Source: Pseudomonadota bacterium
GTDB lineage: Bacteria; Myxococcota_A; Polyangia; Polyangiales; Polyangiaceae
Direction: 5' to 3'
NCBI GenBank assembly: GCA_023432025.1
Contig: JAEYVE010000170.1
Location: 1 to 30,908, forward strand
Length of the DNA stretch: 30,908 nt
Below, in pieces: positions 14,384-24,619 of the stretch; position 1 is the first letter of the stretch; each line of letters starts with the position of its first letter. The notes under the pieces are model-generated. The model had not been told where the DNA came from and searched no databases. It was given only the letters and a program-made list of their open reading frames with translations. The translations under genes and the position numbers were made by a program.

Positions 14384-16060
14384 TCAGAACATCACCGAGG
14401 CACGCACCCAGGCGTCGAAGCCGAGTGACGTACCGACGCGGAAGCGACGCCCAGGATCGTTGATGACCTTACGGTTGGCGGGATTGGGAATGCCGGCCGC
14501 TACCCAGCTCTCGCGTTCGCCCGAGCCCGCGACGTTGGACTTGCACGGGCCGGCTTCGGTGGGGTCGTTGACGAAGTCGGGGTTGCAGGCCTGATCGAAC
14601 GTGATCATGTGGGCTTGCACGATGTCCCAGGCGCCGCCGAGGTTGAGCTTCACGTACTCGCCGGCTTGCCACGTAAACTGCGCGCTCAGCTTGTATTCGC
14701 CGTGCTGCTGCACGTCCGTCAGGCCCGTGAAATACACACGGCGCGAATCTGGATCCACGACGGAAGGCTCGCGGTTGTTCACCTGGCCGTTGCCGTCCGT
14801 GTTCGCCTTGTACTCGGCGAAATTCGGGGTTCGAAGCGAGCGCGCGTCGCTCGAGCCGAGCGCGTCGAACAGCTCGGAGTAGTCCCGCCCTTCCGACACG
14901 TAGGTGCCCTTGAAGCGAAAATCGAAGGAGACGCGCTGAAACTTCTCGCGCACCTCCCAAGGCACGACGGCCAAGCCCACGAGCAGCGAGCCGCGCAGCG
15001 GCGGATGGTTCACCAAGGCGCCTTGGAGATCCGTTGCGCCGTAGTCGCTGCCCCCCGTTGGAAACTCCAACAAAGCGCTCACGCCGCCGTAAGGCTCGAT
15101 GTACTTGATGCGCTTGGAGACGTAAGTGTGGCCTTCCAGCGCCGTGGTGCCGCGGCTCACGCCCGCCTTGCGGCTGCCGGAAAAGCGACTCCCTTCGAGC
15201 GGCGCGTCGATGCTCGCGTCGTAGAGCTCTCCCGAAGTGCCGTTGCGATTGACGTCCGAGGGATCCGCGCACTCGACCTGGCCCGCCTTGGGGTTCGCGT
15301 TGCACGCGTGCATCGGCTCGGACACGTTGAATCGACCCTCCACCCCGAACACCCAAGTGGGCTTCGAGGGGTCGCGAAACTGATTCATGATGCCGAAGTC
15401 GAGCCCCACGGCGAGGTACTCGATGCCGCTGCGCGTGGGCGCCTCGAACGGCACGGAAAACAGCCTTTCGCCGGGGAGACCGGCGAGCGACACGGGAAAG
15501 TCGTTCGTGCCCGATGCGACTCCGGCCTTCGCGCTACCGTCGCGGCTCTCGAGGCGACGGGTGTTCGACAGGATAATCGGCAGGCGCAGCTTGAGCGCAA
15601 CGTCCCGATAGATGCCGACGTCCACCGCCGGGATGAGGCGGTTCGTCGTTTCCTCGTAGTTGGCGACGTTGAGGTTGTCGCTCAGGTACCCACCGGACGC
15701 GAGCCCCGGCTGATTGATGGTCGTCTCACGCAAGATGGGCGCTCTGCGCGCGGAGTGCTGAAAGGCGAGTGACACGTGCAGGTCGAAGCCGTTCAGCTCG
15801 TCGAACGCGTCCGCCACGGCCACGAGATCGACCGCGGAGTCCGCCAGCACGTTGGGTTCCGTCGCCTTGCGCGGCTCGTCCGCGAGAGACGTACCGGTCC
15901 AAGTCGTCGCGCCAGAGAGGATCGCCGCGACGAGTGCAAAACGCGCCGCGCGCCGCGCGGTCGAGCGCTGGTCTCGCACGAAAGCTAGCTCAACGACCGA
16001 AGGTGGCGCGCTCGGCCGTACGGTGGAGCTCGGCCGTACGGAGGAAACGTGGAGCTTCAT
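14384..16060 (-). CDS. Outer-membrane beta-barrel protein, unknown function
   Basis: 558 residues from ATG 16060. A basic region and hydrophobic segment (RRAARFALVAAILSGATTW..SLADEP) form the export signal. The mature part shows alternating strands with aromatic girdles (FDLHVSLAFQHS, VALKLRLPIILSN, IEYLAVGLDFGIMNQF, KYIEPYGGVSALLEFP, VSFDFRFKGTYVS, YKLSAQFTWQAGEYVKLNLGGAWDIV) and ends in Phe, as outer-membrane barrels usually do. Four Cys in two pairs (HACNANPKAGQVEC and QACNPDFVNDPTEAGPC) probably make disulfides in surface loops. The signal sits about 40 residues from ATG 16060, unusually far, so GTG 15979 may be the real start. An AGGTGG lies 11 nt before ATG 16060. No substrate can be inferred. 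Confidence 0.83.
   Translation of the reverse strand: MKLHVSSVRPSSTVRPSAPPSVVELAFVRDQRSTARRAARFALVAAILSGATTWTGTSLADEPRKATEPNVLADSAVDLVAVADAFDELNGFDLHVSLAFQHSARRAPILRETTINQPGLASGGYLSDNLNVANYEETTNRLIPAVDVGIYRDVALKLRLPIILSNTRRLESRDGSAKAGVASGTNDFPVSLAGLPGERLFSVPFEAPTRSGIEYLAVGLDFGIMNQFRDPSKPTWVFGVEGRFNVSEPMHACNANPKAGQVECADPSDVNRNGTSGELYDASIDAPLEGSRFSGSRKAGVSRGTTALEGHTYVSKRIKYIEPYGGVSALLEFPTGGSDYGATDLQGALVNHPPLRGSLLVGLAVVPWEVREKFQRVSFDFRFKGTYVSEGRDYSELFDALGSSDARSLRTPNFAEYKANTDGNGQVNNREPSVVDPDSRRVYFTGLTDVQQHGEYKLSAQFTWQAGEYVKLNLGGAWDIVQAHMITFDQACNPDFVNDPTEAGPCKSNVAGSGERESWVAAGIPNPANRKVINDPGRRFRVGTSLGFDAWVRASVMF
16010..16041. repeat. Two 14-bp direct repeats at the barrel gene 5' end
   Basis: GCTCGGCCGTACGG occurs at 16010-16023 and 16028-16041 (18-bp period). 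Each copy contains the palindromes CGGCCG and CCGTACGG. They encode the repeated VRPS in the putative N-terminus, or lie upstream if translation begins at GTG 15979. Confidence 0.85.
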
Positions 16061-16248
16061 GCGAGAAAAGACCACCTGCGCTGCCGGGACGCTACCGGCC
16101 GAGCCCGGAAACTGTCAACGAACATCCACGCCGGTGGAGGCGCGGCTCGAGGCCGTGCCGCCGAGCTCTCGGGCAGCCCTCGGAGAGCGCTGCGCGAAAG
16201 CTCGGGGCGAACGGCGCAGCTGCGAGAAGCTCGCGCTGCAAGCTCGCT

Positions 16249-17622
16249 TCACGTTTCGTCGATGGGAGGCGCGGCCAACATGCCAGGTGGCGGCGGAACG
16301 ACCAGCGTACGGCGGTCCGACTCTTCCTCGTCGTCTTCTTCGAAGAGTTGGTCGGTGAGGTCTTCTGCTGCGAGCTCCTCCCGTGCTTGACCGAGCTCCT
16401 TGCTGGTTTCGGCGAGGCGATCGGCCAGGACCCCCAGGAACTGCCACAGCAGCTTGACCGCGAGCCCCTGCTCGTTGCGCAAGAGCTCGAAGAACTCGCG
16501 GCGCCGAATCACCATCAGCTCCGACGGGCCGTCACTGACGACCGTCGCCGACCGCGGTTGGTTGCGCACCAGGGCCATTTCCCCCACGTGTGCGCCGGGG
16601 CTCAGGGTGGCGATGACTGAGCCGCCGCGAACGATTTTCACGCGCCCGGAGAGCACGATGAAGAGCTCATCGCCCGTTTCGCCCTCCTTCATCACGGTGG
16701 AGCCGTCCTGGTAAGGCACGACGTGCGTGACCTGCAAGACGCGCAAGAGCTCGCGATCGCTCAGCGGTCGGAAGAGCGGCATCTTCGCGAGCAGGTCACG
16801 CTTGAGCTGCAGCTGCTTGGCGCGATCTTCGTCGCGCTGGCCCGGCTGACCCACGCTGAGGAGCACGCCGGTGATGTTGTCGGCGCCGCCACGTTCGTTG
16901 GCGCGGTCGATGAAGCCCTTGATGGCCTTTTCGAGGTCCTCGCTGGCCATGCGTCGGCCGAGGTCCTCCAAGGTGTCCTCGAAGTACTGATAGAGCCCGT
17001 CGGAACAGAGCAGCAGGCGATCTCCGACCAAGACGTCGAGCACGAGGCTGTCCGGCTCGGCGTGCTCGTACACGCCGACGGCGCGCGTAATGGCGTTCTT
17101 TTGCGCGAGCTGCTCGACCTTCTCGCGCGGCATTTTCTTGCGCTTGACCAGCTCGTTGAAGACCGTGTGGTCCTCGGTGACCTGCTCCAGCACGCCTTCC
17201 CGCAGGGAGTAGAGGCGGCTGTCCCCCACGTACGTGACGAACGCCTGCTGTCCGACGATCAGGAGCGCGACCAGGGTCGTGCCCATGCCGCGCTTCGTGG
17301 GATCTTTGGTGGCTTCTTCGTGAACGCGTTGGGAGGCGCGGTTCACGGCGAACTCGAGCATGTTGGAGATGTCGCGCTTGCTGACGTGGGCGGCGCCGGT
17401 CTTGCCCGCCGCAAAGTCCTCGATGAGCTCGCGCTCTTTCTTTACTTCCTCGTGGAACGTTCGCACTGCCAGCGCGCTGGCAACCTCGCCAGCTGCGTGC
17501 CCACCCATGCCGTCACACACGACGAACAGCCCGAGCTTTTTGTCGACGAGGAAGTTGTCCTCGTTGTGCTCTCGCTTGCGGCCGACGTCGGTGAGCGCGG
17601 AGAAGATCACCTCGGTGCTCAT
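16249..17622 (-). CDS. PP2C Ser/Thr protein phosphatase with cyclic-nucleotide-binding domain
   Basis: 457 residues. Residues 1-257 form a PP2C (PPM) phosphatase: REHNED (17-22), CDGMGGH with metal ligand Asp37, GMGTTL (112-117), GDSRLY (133-138), LLLCSDGLYQ with Asp208, and GGADNITG with Asp248. Metal-site residues look intact, so it should remove phosphate from Ser/Thr of target proteins. Residues about 283-395 form a cNMP-binding domain whose phosphate cassette GEMALVRNQPRSA (347-359) keeps the Glu and Arg that hold the cyclic nucleotide. A coiled acidic tail (LFEEDDEEES) and a Pro-rich end follow. ATG 17622 is chosen because the PP2C fold begins immediately after it; an upstream extension is possible. 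The combination suggests a phosphatase gated by cAMP or cGMP, opposing the many eukaryote-like kinases of myxobacteria. Confidence 0.95.
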   Translation of the reverse strand: MSTEVIFSALTDVGRKREHNEDNFLVDKKLGLFVVCDGMGGHAAGEVASALAVRTFHEEVKKERELIEDFAAGKTGAAHVSKRDISNMLEFAVNRASQRVHEEATKDPTKRGMGTTLVALLIVGQQAFVTYVGDSRLYSLREGVLEQVTEDHTVFNELVKRKKMPREKVEQLAQKNAITRAVGVYEHAEPDSLVLDVLVGDRLLLCSDGLYQYFEDTLEDLGRRMASEDLEKAIKGFIDRANERGGADNITGVLLSVGQPGQRDEDRAKQLQLKRDLLAKMPLFRPLSDRELLRVLQVTHVVPYQDGSTVMKEGETGDELFIVLSGRVKIVRGGSVIATLSPGAHVGEMALVRNQPRSATVVSDGPSELMVIRRREFFELLRNEQGLAVKLLWQFLGVLADRLAETSKELGQAREELAAEDLTDQLFEEDDEEESDRRTLVVPPPPGMLAAPPIDET

Positions 17623-17817
17623 TGAGGCGGGAGGATACCGAGGCCCCGGGTGCCCGGAAAGCGCCGAAAGGGGGCGAACGGGGCCGCCCGACTGAAATCG
17701 TAGAATAATGTGGTCCGACACCTCCCGCGGCTTCTCTTGGAGCAGATGCTCCTACTCGTAGGCGTCCCTTTCGGAGCCCGAGCCGAACGTGGCGTGCGCA
17801 GGAGACCGACGACGGTG

Positions 17818-18597
17818 TTACCGGGCCTGTGCGTCGAGAGACCGTTCGAAGAACCCCATCTCGAACAAAGAACGGTGCCCTCCGCGAGCCACCACTACGT
17901 GGTCCACGAGTGGAACACACAAGAGGTCGGCCGCGTCCGCCAACGCACGTGTCATGTCCAAGTCCTCGCGGCTCGGCGTGGGGTCTCCGCTGGGGTGATT
18001 GTGCACGAGGACGAACGCGCTTGACGCTTCTCGCACGACCGGGACCAGCACGTCACGCGCGAGGAGCGCGCAGCCGTGAACGCCGCCCCGGCCGACCTGG
18101 CGCGCGCAGGAGAGCGAGCTGCGTCCGTCCAAACACAGAACCCAGACCTCCTCGTGATCCAGGTGTACGAGCCGCGCCTCCGCCCAGCGAGCGACCGCTC
18201 GCGCGCACATCGGCGCAGCTCCACGCCGCGCGTCTTCCGCTCGAGCGACGGCGCGGCGACCCAGCTCCAGCGCCGCGCAGACGCGCGTCGCCTCGGTGAT
18301 GCTCAAAGCACTTCTGGTGAGCAAGCCGCGCGGCGTTTCGCGCGCGAGCCCGGCGATGCCGCCCCGCGCGCCTTCGAGATGTGCCGCGGCGAGGAGCGCG
18401 CTCGAATGCCCGGTGTTGCCTCGCCCGAGCACGAGCGCGAGTAGCTCGGCGTCACCGAGCGCTTGCGTGCCCAACTGCACGGCGCGGGCTCGCAGCTCGC
18501 GCAGGGGGGCGAGGGCAGAGGCGGCGGGGCCCACGCTTTTCGAGCCGGGCTCGGCAGGGGTTTGCGGTTGGGGCTCGAGCGCGCGGGCGGTCCTCAT
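17818..18597 (-). CDS. radC: RadC family protein (JAB/MPN domain)
   Basis: 259 residues from ATG 18597. The N-terminal part (about 40-115) corresponds to the helix-hairpin-helix-like UPF0758 region (LGDAELLALVLGRGN). The C-terminal JAB/MPN domain contains the metal-binding motif VHNHPSGDPTPSREDLDMT (His199, His201, Asp212 region) preceded by DHEEVWVLCLD, and ends DHVVV..GHRSLFEMG. The family is widely conserved and called RadC, though its biochemical role is still unsettled; earlier links to recombinational repair are disputed. The N-terminal 30 residues (Pro/Ala-rich) are not part of the family core. The gene is on the same strand as the PP2C gene but 195 nt upstream, and it is divergent from the DedA gene. 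Confidence 0.9.
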   Translation of the reverse strand: MRTARALEPQPQTPAEPGSKSVGPAASALAPLRELRARAVQLGTQALGDAELLALVLGRGNTGHSSALLAAAHLEGARGGIAGLARETPRGLLTRSALSITEATRVCAALELGRRAVARAEDARRGAAPMCARAVARWAEARLVHLDHEEVWVLCLDGRSSLSCARQVGRGGVHGCALLARDVLVPVVREASSAFVLVHNHPSGDPTPSREDLDMTRALADAADLLCVPLVDHVVVARGGHRSLFEMGFFERSLDAQAR

Positions 18598-18797
18598 GGG
18601 GACACTCAATTGCAGAATGCGTGCCGGCGGGCTCCTCGTGCGTGGGCTCACGAGTCGTTCGAAAATCCTGCGAGCGCTCGAGTGGGCCCACCGTTCGTGT
18701 CGCCGTCCGACGTTCGTGTCGCCGGTGGCGGTCGCCACGGGGGTGCGCCCGCGCAACTCCTGGTGCCGTCGTCCGTTAGCTCGCAGAGGGGGGCGTC

Positions 18798-19409
18798 TTG
18801 GAACTCGGGCTACTGCTGGCTCACGGCTCTTTGGGGCTCTTGTGGGTCCTCTTGCTCGTTGCAGGGCTCGGTGTGCCCGTTCCCGAGGACGTGGTGCTCT
18901 TGGCGGCCGGCGTGCTGTCGCATCGCGGAGGTGTGGATCTGCCCCTCAGCATCGCCGTCTGTTACGCGGGCGTCTTGGGAGGAGACAGCTTCGTGTACTT
19001 CTCTGGGCGGCGCCTCGGGAGCGCCCTTCTCGAGCGTCGCGCGTTCCGTCGCCTTCTGCCGGACGAACGAAGGCGCCGCATCGAGGCGATGTTCGAGCGC
19101 CGAGGAGGTCTAGTGGTGTTCGTCGCCCGTCATTTGGCGGGAATTCGTGCGCCGGTCTTCGCGCTGGCGGGGATGCATCACATGCCGTTTTCCCGGTTTC
19201 TCTTCTGGGACGCGCTCGGCGCGTGCATCAGCGTGCCCGTCATGATCCTTCTGGGCTTCGTCGCCTCGGCGCACGTGGAGCTGGTCGAGCACGGCGTGCA
19301 CACGCTGGGCCATTGGGTCTTCGCGCTCTTGGCGCTGGCCGCGCTCGCTTACGGCCTCCGCTCGTCCGTGCGGCAGATCCATGCCGAGCGCTGCCCGCCC
19401 GTGCCCTGA
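18798..19409 (+). CDS. DedA family membrane protein
   Basis: 203 residues beginning at TTG 18798, which has AGAGGGG 5-6 nt upstream. The DedA (VTT/SNARE-associated) signatures are PVPEDVVLLAAGVLSHRGG, AGVLGGDSFVYFSGRRLG and the RHLAGIRAPVFALAGMHHMPFSRFLFWDALGA block, in which GIR..V..LAG..M...RF is the family motif. About five hydrophobic segments span residues 10-30, 50-70, 105-125, 140-165 and 170-190. DedA proteins sit in the inner membrane and have been linked to proton-motive-force homeostasis and to flipping of phospholipids or undecaprenyl phosphate. The gene is divergent from the radC-like gene and convergent with the CinA-like gene, so it is probably transcribed alone. Confidence 0.9.
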   Translation: MELGLLLAHGSLGLLWVLLLVAGLGVPVPEDVVLLAAGVLSHRGGVDLPLSIAVCYAGVLGGDSFVYFSGRRLGSALLERRAFRRLLPDERRRRIEAMFERRGGLVVFVARHLAGIRAPVFALAGMHHMPFSRFLFWDALGACISVPVMILLGFVASAHVELVEHGVHTLGHWVFALLALAALAYGLRSSVRQIHAERCPPVP

Positions 19410-19455
19410 ACGCGGAGCAGAATGGCGTGAGGTCGCAGTCGCCCTTCTTGGACCG

Positions 19456-20220
19456 CTACTCCAGGCGCTGTGGCTCGCCCTCGGGCAGGAGTGCGACGAA
19501 CGCGGCGAGCGCGGCGTCCACCGGCTCCCGTTGGCTGCCGTCGAACGTGATTCTCGTTCGATACGTGGGATCGAACCATTTGGGGTACGACCCGACCTCG
19601 ACCGCCGAGTGCTCCGCAACCACTTGGTCCAAGAACGGCGTCAGCTCGGCCTCTTCGAGCTGCGTGAAGACCGAGCGCGTGACGAAGGCGCCCGGTCCTC
19701 GCAAGTGCGCGCGAACCACGTTGAGCTTCATCCGGAAGATTTCCGGCACGCCCGGCAGCGTCCAAACGTTGTGCATCACGACGGTGGGCCAGGGAATTTC
19801 TGGGGTCGCGTAGAGGCGCGCGCCGCGCGGTACGAGCGCCATCCGCAAGTGCTCCTCCGTGAGGCGCTCGCCGTACACCCGTTCGAGGAGCGCCTGCATC
19901 GCTGGATCCGCTTCGACGGGGACCTCGAACGAGTCCGCGACGGCCGCGATGGTGACATCGTCGTGCGTCGGTCCGATGCCTCCGCTCGTAAAAACGACGT
20001 CGTGGGTGCGCCGAAGCTCACCGAGCTCCCGCGCAATCGTCTTCCGGTCGTCCTCCACCAGCGTGACTCGACAGAGGCGGATGCCGAGAGCTCGCAGAGT
20101 TTGGGCGAGGTGATGCACGTTGCCTTCGCGCACCTTGCCGTTCAGGAGCTCGTTGCCGATGGCGAGGGCGGCAGCCGTGCTGACCGTCCTCGGAGCGGAG
20201 GAATCGTCAGCCGTCGGCAT
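19456..20220 (-). CDS. CinA N-terminal-type (MoCF-biosynthesis fold) protein
   Basis: 254 residues from ATG 20220 (an ATG at 20229 would add three). It carries the COG1058 signature: AIGNELLNGKVREGNVHHLAQTLRALG near the start and VVFTSGGIGPTHDDVTIAAVADSF around 77-100, then LPGVPEIFRMKL. Full-length CinA also has a C-terminal nicotinamide-nucleotide amidase domain; it is absent here, so this is the stand-alone N-terminal form. In CinA this part acts as an ADP-ribose/CoA-type pyrophosphatase, but the role of stand-alone forms is unclear. The start codon lies inside the end of xseB (14-bp overlap), so it is translationally linked to xseB and the HEAT-repeat gene. Confidence 0.85.
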   Translation of the reverse strand: MPTADDSSAPRTVSTAAALAIGNELLNGKVREGNVHHLAQTLRALGIRLCRVTLVEDDRKTIARELGELRRTHDVVFTSGGIGPTHDDVTIAAVADSFEVPVEADPAMQALLERVYGERLTEEHLRMALVPRGARLYATPEIPWPTVVMHNVWTLPGVPEIFRMKLNVVRAHLRGPGAFVTRSVFTQLEEAELTPFLDQVVAEHSAVEVGSYPKWFDPTYRTRITFDGSQREPVDAALAAFVALLPEGEPQRLE

Positions 20221-20491
20221 CGAGCTCACGCACGACGGGGTTGCCGTTCTCGTCGACGCGCATCAGCTCTTCGATGCGCGCCTCGGCAGAGTCGAGGCGT
20301 GCCTGTGACGCGCGAGCGAGGCGCACGCCTTCCTCGAAGTGCGCCAAAGACTCCTCGAGATCGAGCTGGCCGCTCTCCAGCGCCGCCACGATCTGCCCGA
20401 GCCGTTGCATGGACTCCTCGAAGGACGGCGAGCTCGCGGCGGGGGGCGCCGGAGGGCTCGTCTTGGAAGGTCTGCGTGGGGTAATGGTCAT
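20207..20491 (-). CDS. xseB: Exodeoxyribonuclease VII small subunit
   Basis: 94 residues with the XseB core FEESMQRLGQIVAALE (about 24-39) continuing through GQLDLEESLAHFEEGVRLA, a two-helix coiled hairpin. XseB binds XseA to form exonuclease VII, which degrades single-stranded DNA to oligonucleotides in the cytoplasm; the small subunit is non-catalytic. xseA is not nearby. The first 20 residues are a Pro/Ser-rich extension. Its ATG overlaps the stop of the HEAT-repeat gene by 4 bp (ATGA), and its 3' end overlaps the start of the CinA-like gene, so all three share one transcript and coupled translation. Confidence 0.93.
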   Translation of the reverse strand: MTITPRRPSKTSPPAPPAASSPSFEESMQRLGQIVAALESGQLDLEESLAHFEEGVRLARASQARLDSAEARIEELMRVDENGNPVVRELDADG

Positions 20492-22614
20492 GGCGTGTCC
20501 GACTTCTCGGAAGGGTCGCGCGCGCGAGAGAGCTTGGCAACCGCCAGCGGCCCGCGGCCGAAGTTCACCAGGCCCACGAACCCGTCCGGATCGGGGTGCA
20601 CCACGACGCTTTCACCTCGGATCGAAGTGAGCCTCAGCGCGTCTTGCACGTCGTGGAGCCAGACCAGGCTCGATTCCGGACCGAACGGAGCGGACAGTGG
20701 GTCGACACCGAAAATCGCCAAGGCGCGCACGGCGGGATCCGGATCGAGCGCGCGTGCGGTCGTGAGCGCTCGCGCGGCTCTCGGCTCCGGGCGTTCTCGG
20801 AGGGAAGCGGCGGCGGCTCGCCGGACCGTAGGCTCCGGATCCCAGAGCAGGAGGTTACACAGAGGACCCACCGCGCCGGGGTCTCGCGAGCTCGCGAGAC
20901 CGCGCGCTGCGGCCGCTCGCATTTCGGGCTCGACGGCGCTGAGCCACCTTCGAACCAGCTGTCCGGTGGGCGACGGCGTCGCCGGGAGCGGGAGCGGGCC
21001 TTCTGCGCGTCCCGCGAGGGCCATCGCGAAGGTGAGCCCTGCGGCGGTGCCGCTGGCTTCGAGCTCCAGGAGTCGCTCGGTGGTGAAGCTCTGCCGTGCG
21101 TTTGAGTCGAGGAGGCTGGGCGAGAGCAGCTCGGTGAGAGCGCGCGGAGCGGAAGTCTCGGAAAGTCGAGCGAGGCGGGACGTCGCAGCGCGCGCCAGCG
21201 AGCCCTCGAATGCTTGGCGCGCCGCAGCGGTGACGATCACGGGGTCTCGGCTGGCGAGCAGCGCGTGGGCATGCTCTGGGTCGACCACCGCGCGCGCCCA
21301 CGCAGCCGCGGAGCGGTCGACCGCCGAAGACGCCTTCACGAAAGTGGGAAGCGCACGTTCGAGAACGCCGAGTGCGGACGTGCTGCCTTGACGCGCCGCG
21401 CGCACGGCCAGGGCGCGGAGCGCCCAGGGGCGCGCCTTGTCGGACGTGAGCGACTCCGTCAGGGCTCGCTCTCCGGCGTCGCCGCGCGTCGAAGCGAGCG
21501 CCCGAGCTGCGCGCGGAGCCAGCGGCCCGGCGAGGGCGGCCACGAAAAAGCGGCCCGCGTTGCGCGTGTCGAGCCGCGCGAGCGCGTCGAGCGCGAGGTC
21601 GCTCCGGCGTTCGTCGCCCCCCCGCGCGATGGCCACGAGCGCCGGCTCGCTTCCTTGCACCGGCGCGCGCACGGCGGCTTCGAGCGCCGCCTCGACGAGA
21701 GCGGCCGACCCGGAGCCCGAAGAGCCTTCGCTCGACAAAACCTCCGAGATGGCCCGGCGTGCTTCTGTATCGTTCGCTTCCGCGAGGATGCGGAGGGCGA
21801 CGATGCGTTCTTCTTCTTTTTCGCTGGTCTGCCACCAGTGCCGCGCGAGCGCGACCGTTTCCAGCGCTCCGAGCCGGAACAAGGCCCACGCGGCGGGAGC
21901 GCGCAGCTCGGGCGGTCCTTTGCGCACGACGTCCCGCAGCGGGAGGAACGCCCGCTGGTCCCCCAATTCACCGAGCAGCTCGAGCAACGTCCGATTCGGT
22001 GGTCCCCCCTCCAAGAGAGGTGCGAGATGCTCGGGGGGATGGGCGAGGAGCGCAGCCTTGGCAACTTCGAGGATCGGTCCTGCTTGTCGGAGGGAGCGCG
22101 ACAGGACCTCGAGCGCGTCCGGGCTGCCGGCTCTTGCCAGCGCGTTTGCCGCGACGCCCGCGGCCAAGTCGTCCGCGCCGGACGCCGATTCAGCTGCGAT
22201 GGGCAGGAGCCGCGCGAGCGCGCGGCGGGCATCGCCGTGTTCGGCGTGCTCCGAAAGCGCGCGGGCGAACGCAAGGCGGACGCGCCCCGAATCCGCGGCG
22301 GGGTTGCCCGCAGTGCTCGCCGCCTGCGTCGCTCGCGCGAGTGAGTCGTTCAGCGCGTCCACGAGAATTTCGCGGGCGCGTGTGCTCCGCCAGGCGCCGA
22401 GGCGCGCGATGGAGCGAAGGCGGGCCGCTTCGCTGGACGTCGGCTCGAGCCCCGACGAGACGTCGGACCACGAGCGCACCAGGCCGGTGCTACGAGCGCT
22501 TCCGCTTTCCGCTGCCGCGACGGGCGCGCCAGCGAGGAGGGGGACCACGACGAGCCACGCCGCCAGGCGTCGTCGCCCGCCTAGGCTGCGCCCTGCGCTC
22601 CGAGGATCCGCCAT
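20488..22614 (-). CDS. Exported HEAT-repeat protein
   Basis: 708 residues. An N-terminal signal segment (RRLAAWLVVVPLLAGAPVAAAESG) predicts export. The rest is a long alpha-solenoid of HEAT-like repeats, for example SRDPGAVGPLCNLLLWDPEPTVRRAAAASLRE near the C-terminus, and repeated A-x2-AL / L..L..D patterns earlier. HEAT repeats give protein-binding surfaces and there is no catalytic motif. The C-terminal 60 residues (SSLVWLHDVQDALRLTSIRGESVVVHPDPDGFVGLVNFGRGPLAVAKL) form a separate beta-like end. It is the first gene of a coupled trio with xseB and the CinA-like gene, and it is divergent from murA with 52 nt between start codons. The partner is unknown, and the grouping with a nuclease subunit is probably incidental. 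Confidence 0.87.
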   Translation of the reverse strand: MADPRSAGRSLGGRRRLAAWLVVVPLLAGAPVAAAESGSARSTGLVRSWSDVSSGLEPTSSEAARLRSIARLGAWRSTRAREILVDALNDSLARATQAASTAGNPAADSGRVRLAFARALSEHAEHGDARRALARLLPIAAESASGADDLAAGVAANALARAGSPDALEVLSRSLRQAGPILEVAKAALLAHPPEHLAPLLEGGPPNRTLLELLGELGDQRAFLPLRDVVRKGPPELRAPAAWALFRLGALETVALARHWWQTSEKEEERIVALRILAEANDTEARRAISEVLSSEGSSGSGSAALVEAALEAAVRAPVQGSEPALVAIARGGDERRSDLALDALARLDTRNAGRFFVAALAGPLAPRAARALASTRGDAGERALTESLTSDKARPWALRALAVRAARQGSTSALGVLERALPTFVKASSAVDRSAAAWARAVVDPEHAHALLASRDPVIVTAAARQAFEGSLARAATSRLARLSETSAPRALTELLSPSLLDSNARQSFTTERLLELEASGTAAGLTFAMALAGRAEGPLPLPATPSPTGQLVRRWLSAVEPEMRAAAARGLASSRDPGAVGPLCNLLLWDPEPTVRRAAAASLRERPEPRAARALTTARALDPDPAVRALAIFGVDPLSAPFGPESSLVWLHDVQDALRLTSIRGESVVVHPDPDGFVGLVNFGRGPLAVAKLSRARDPSEKSDTP

Positions 22615-22666
22615 GCGCCGAAGAGTAGCCGAACGGCGAAAAAGCGGCTAAGGCCGCACTCGCAGC

Positions 22667-23925
<1,259 letters not shown>

Positions 23926-23929
<4 letters not shown>

Positions 23930-24558
23930 ACCGTCGTCCTCTCACCCTCGCCATTCCCAAGGGCCGAGTCGCTCAGGCGCTCTCGCCGTTCTTGGAGCGC
24001 GCCGGTGTCGGCACGCGCAACCTGCTGGCCAATGATCGTCGTCTGATCCGCGAAAGCGATGATGGCGCGCTTCGCTTCTTGTTGCTCAAACCCGACGACG
24101 TGCCCACGTACGTCGAGTACGGCGTCGCCGATTTGGGCATCAGCGGACGCGATGTCCTCCTCGAGCGCCGCTACGACCTCTATCAGCCACTCGATCTCGG
24201 GGTGGGCAAGTGCCGTATGGTGGTGGCCGCGCCCGAGGATGCCGTCATCCCCGCGCGCCCGCGCGTCGCGACCAAGTTTCCGCGGATCGCCACCGAGCAC
24301 TTCGCCAAGCAGGGCGTGCAGGCGGAGGTCATCTACGTGGGCGGCTCCGTGGAGCTGGCGCCTCTCGTGGGCCTCGCGGACGTCATCGTCGACTTGGTCG
24401 AGTCCGGGGCGACGCTGCGCGAAAACAACCTCGTGGTGCGCGAGCACATTTGCGACATTTCGAGCGTGCTCGTCGCCAACCGCAGCCTCTACAAGCTCCG
24501 ACACGCCGAAATCGCGCCGCTCGTCGAGCGGTTGCGTCGCGCTCTCGAGCCCGGCTGA
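23926..24558 (+). CDS. hisG: ATP phosphoribosyltransferase, short form
   Basis: 210 residues: LTLAIPKGRVAQALSPFL at the start, GVADLGISGRDVL around 65-77, and the PRPP-binding VDLVESGATLRENNL near 163-177. The long-form C-terminal regulatory (ACT-like) domain is absent, so this is the short HisG that normally needs HisZ for activity and histidine feedback. It catalyses ATP + PRPP to phosphoribosyl-ATP, the first step of histidine synthesis. GTG 23926 overlaps the murA stop (GTGA), which indicates translational coupling. No other his gene and no hisZ occur in the window. The murA-hisG pairing is recurrent in several bacterial lineages. Confidence 0.97.
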
Positions 24559-24619
24559 CCCACTGGCCGCCGAGCGCGTTTCCGTCTGCGGCCCACCTCT
24601 CGTGTCGAGCGTTTCCCAA

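Noticed and set aside
17641..17817. Small gene between the PP2C and radC-like genes
   Set aside because: No open frame with a start, ribosome site and sensible composition; only short shadows of the flanking genes.
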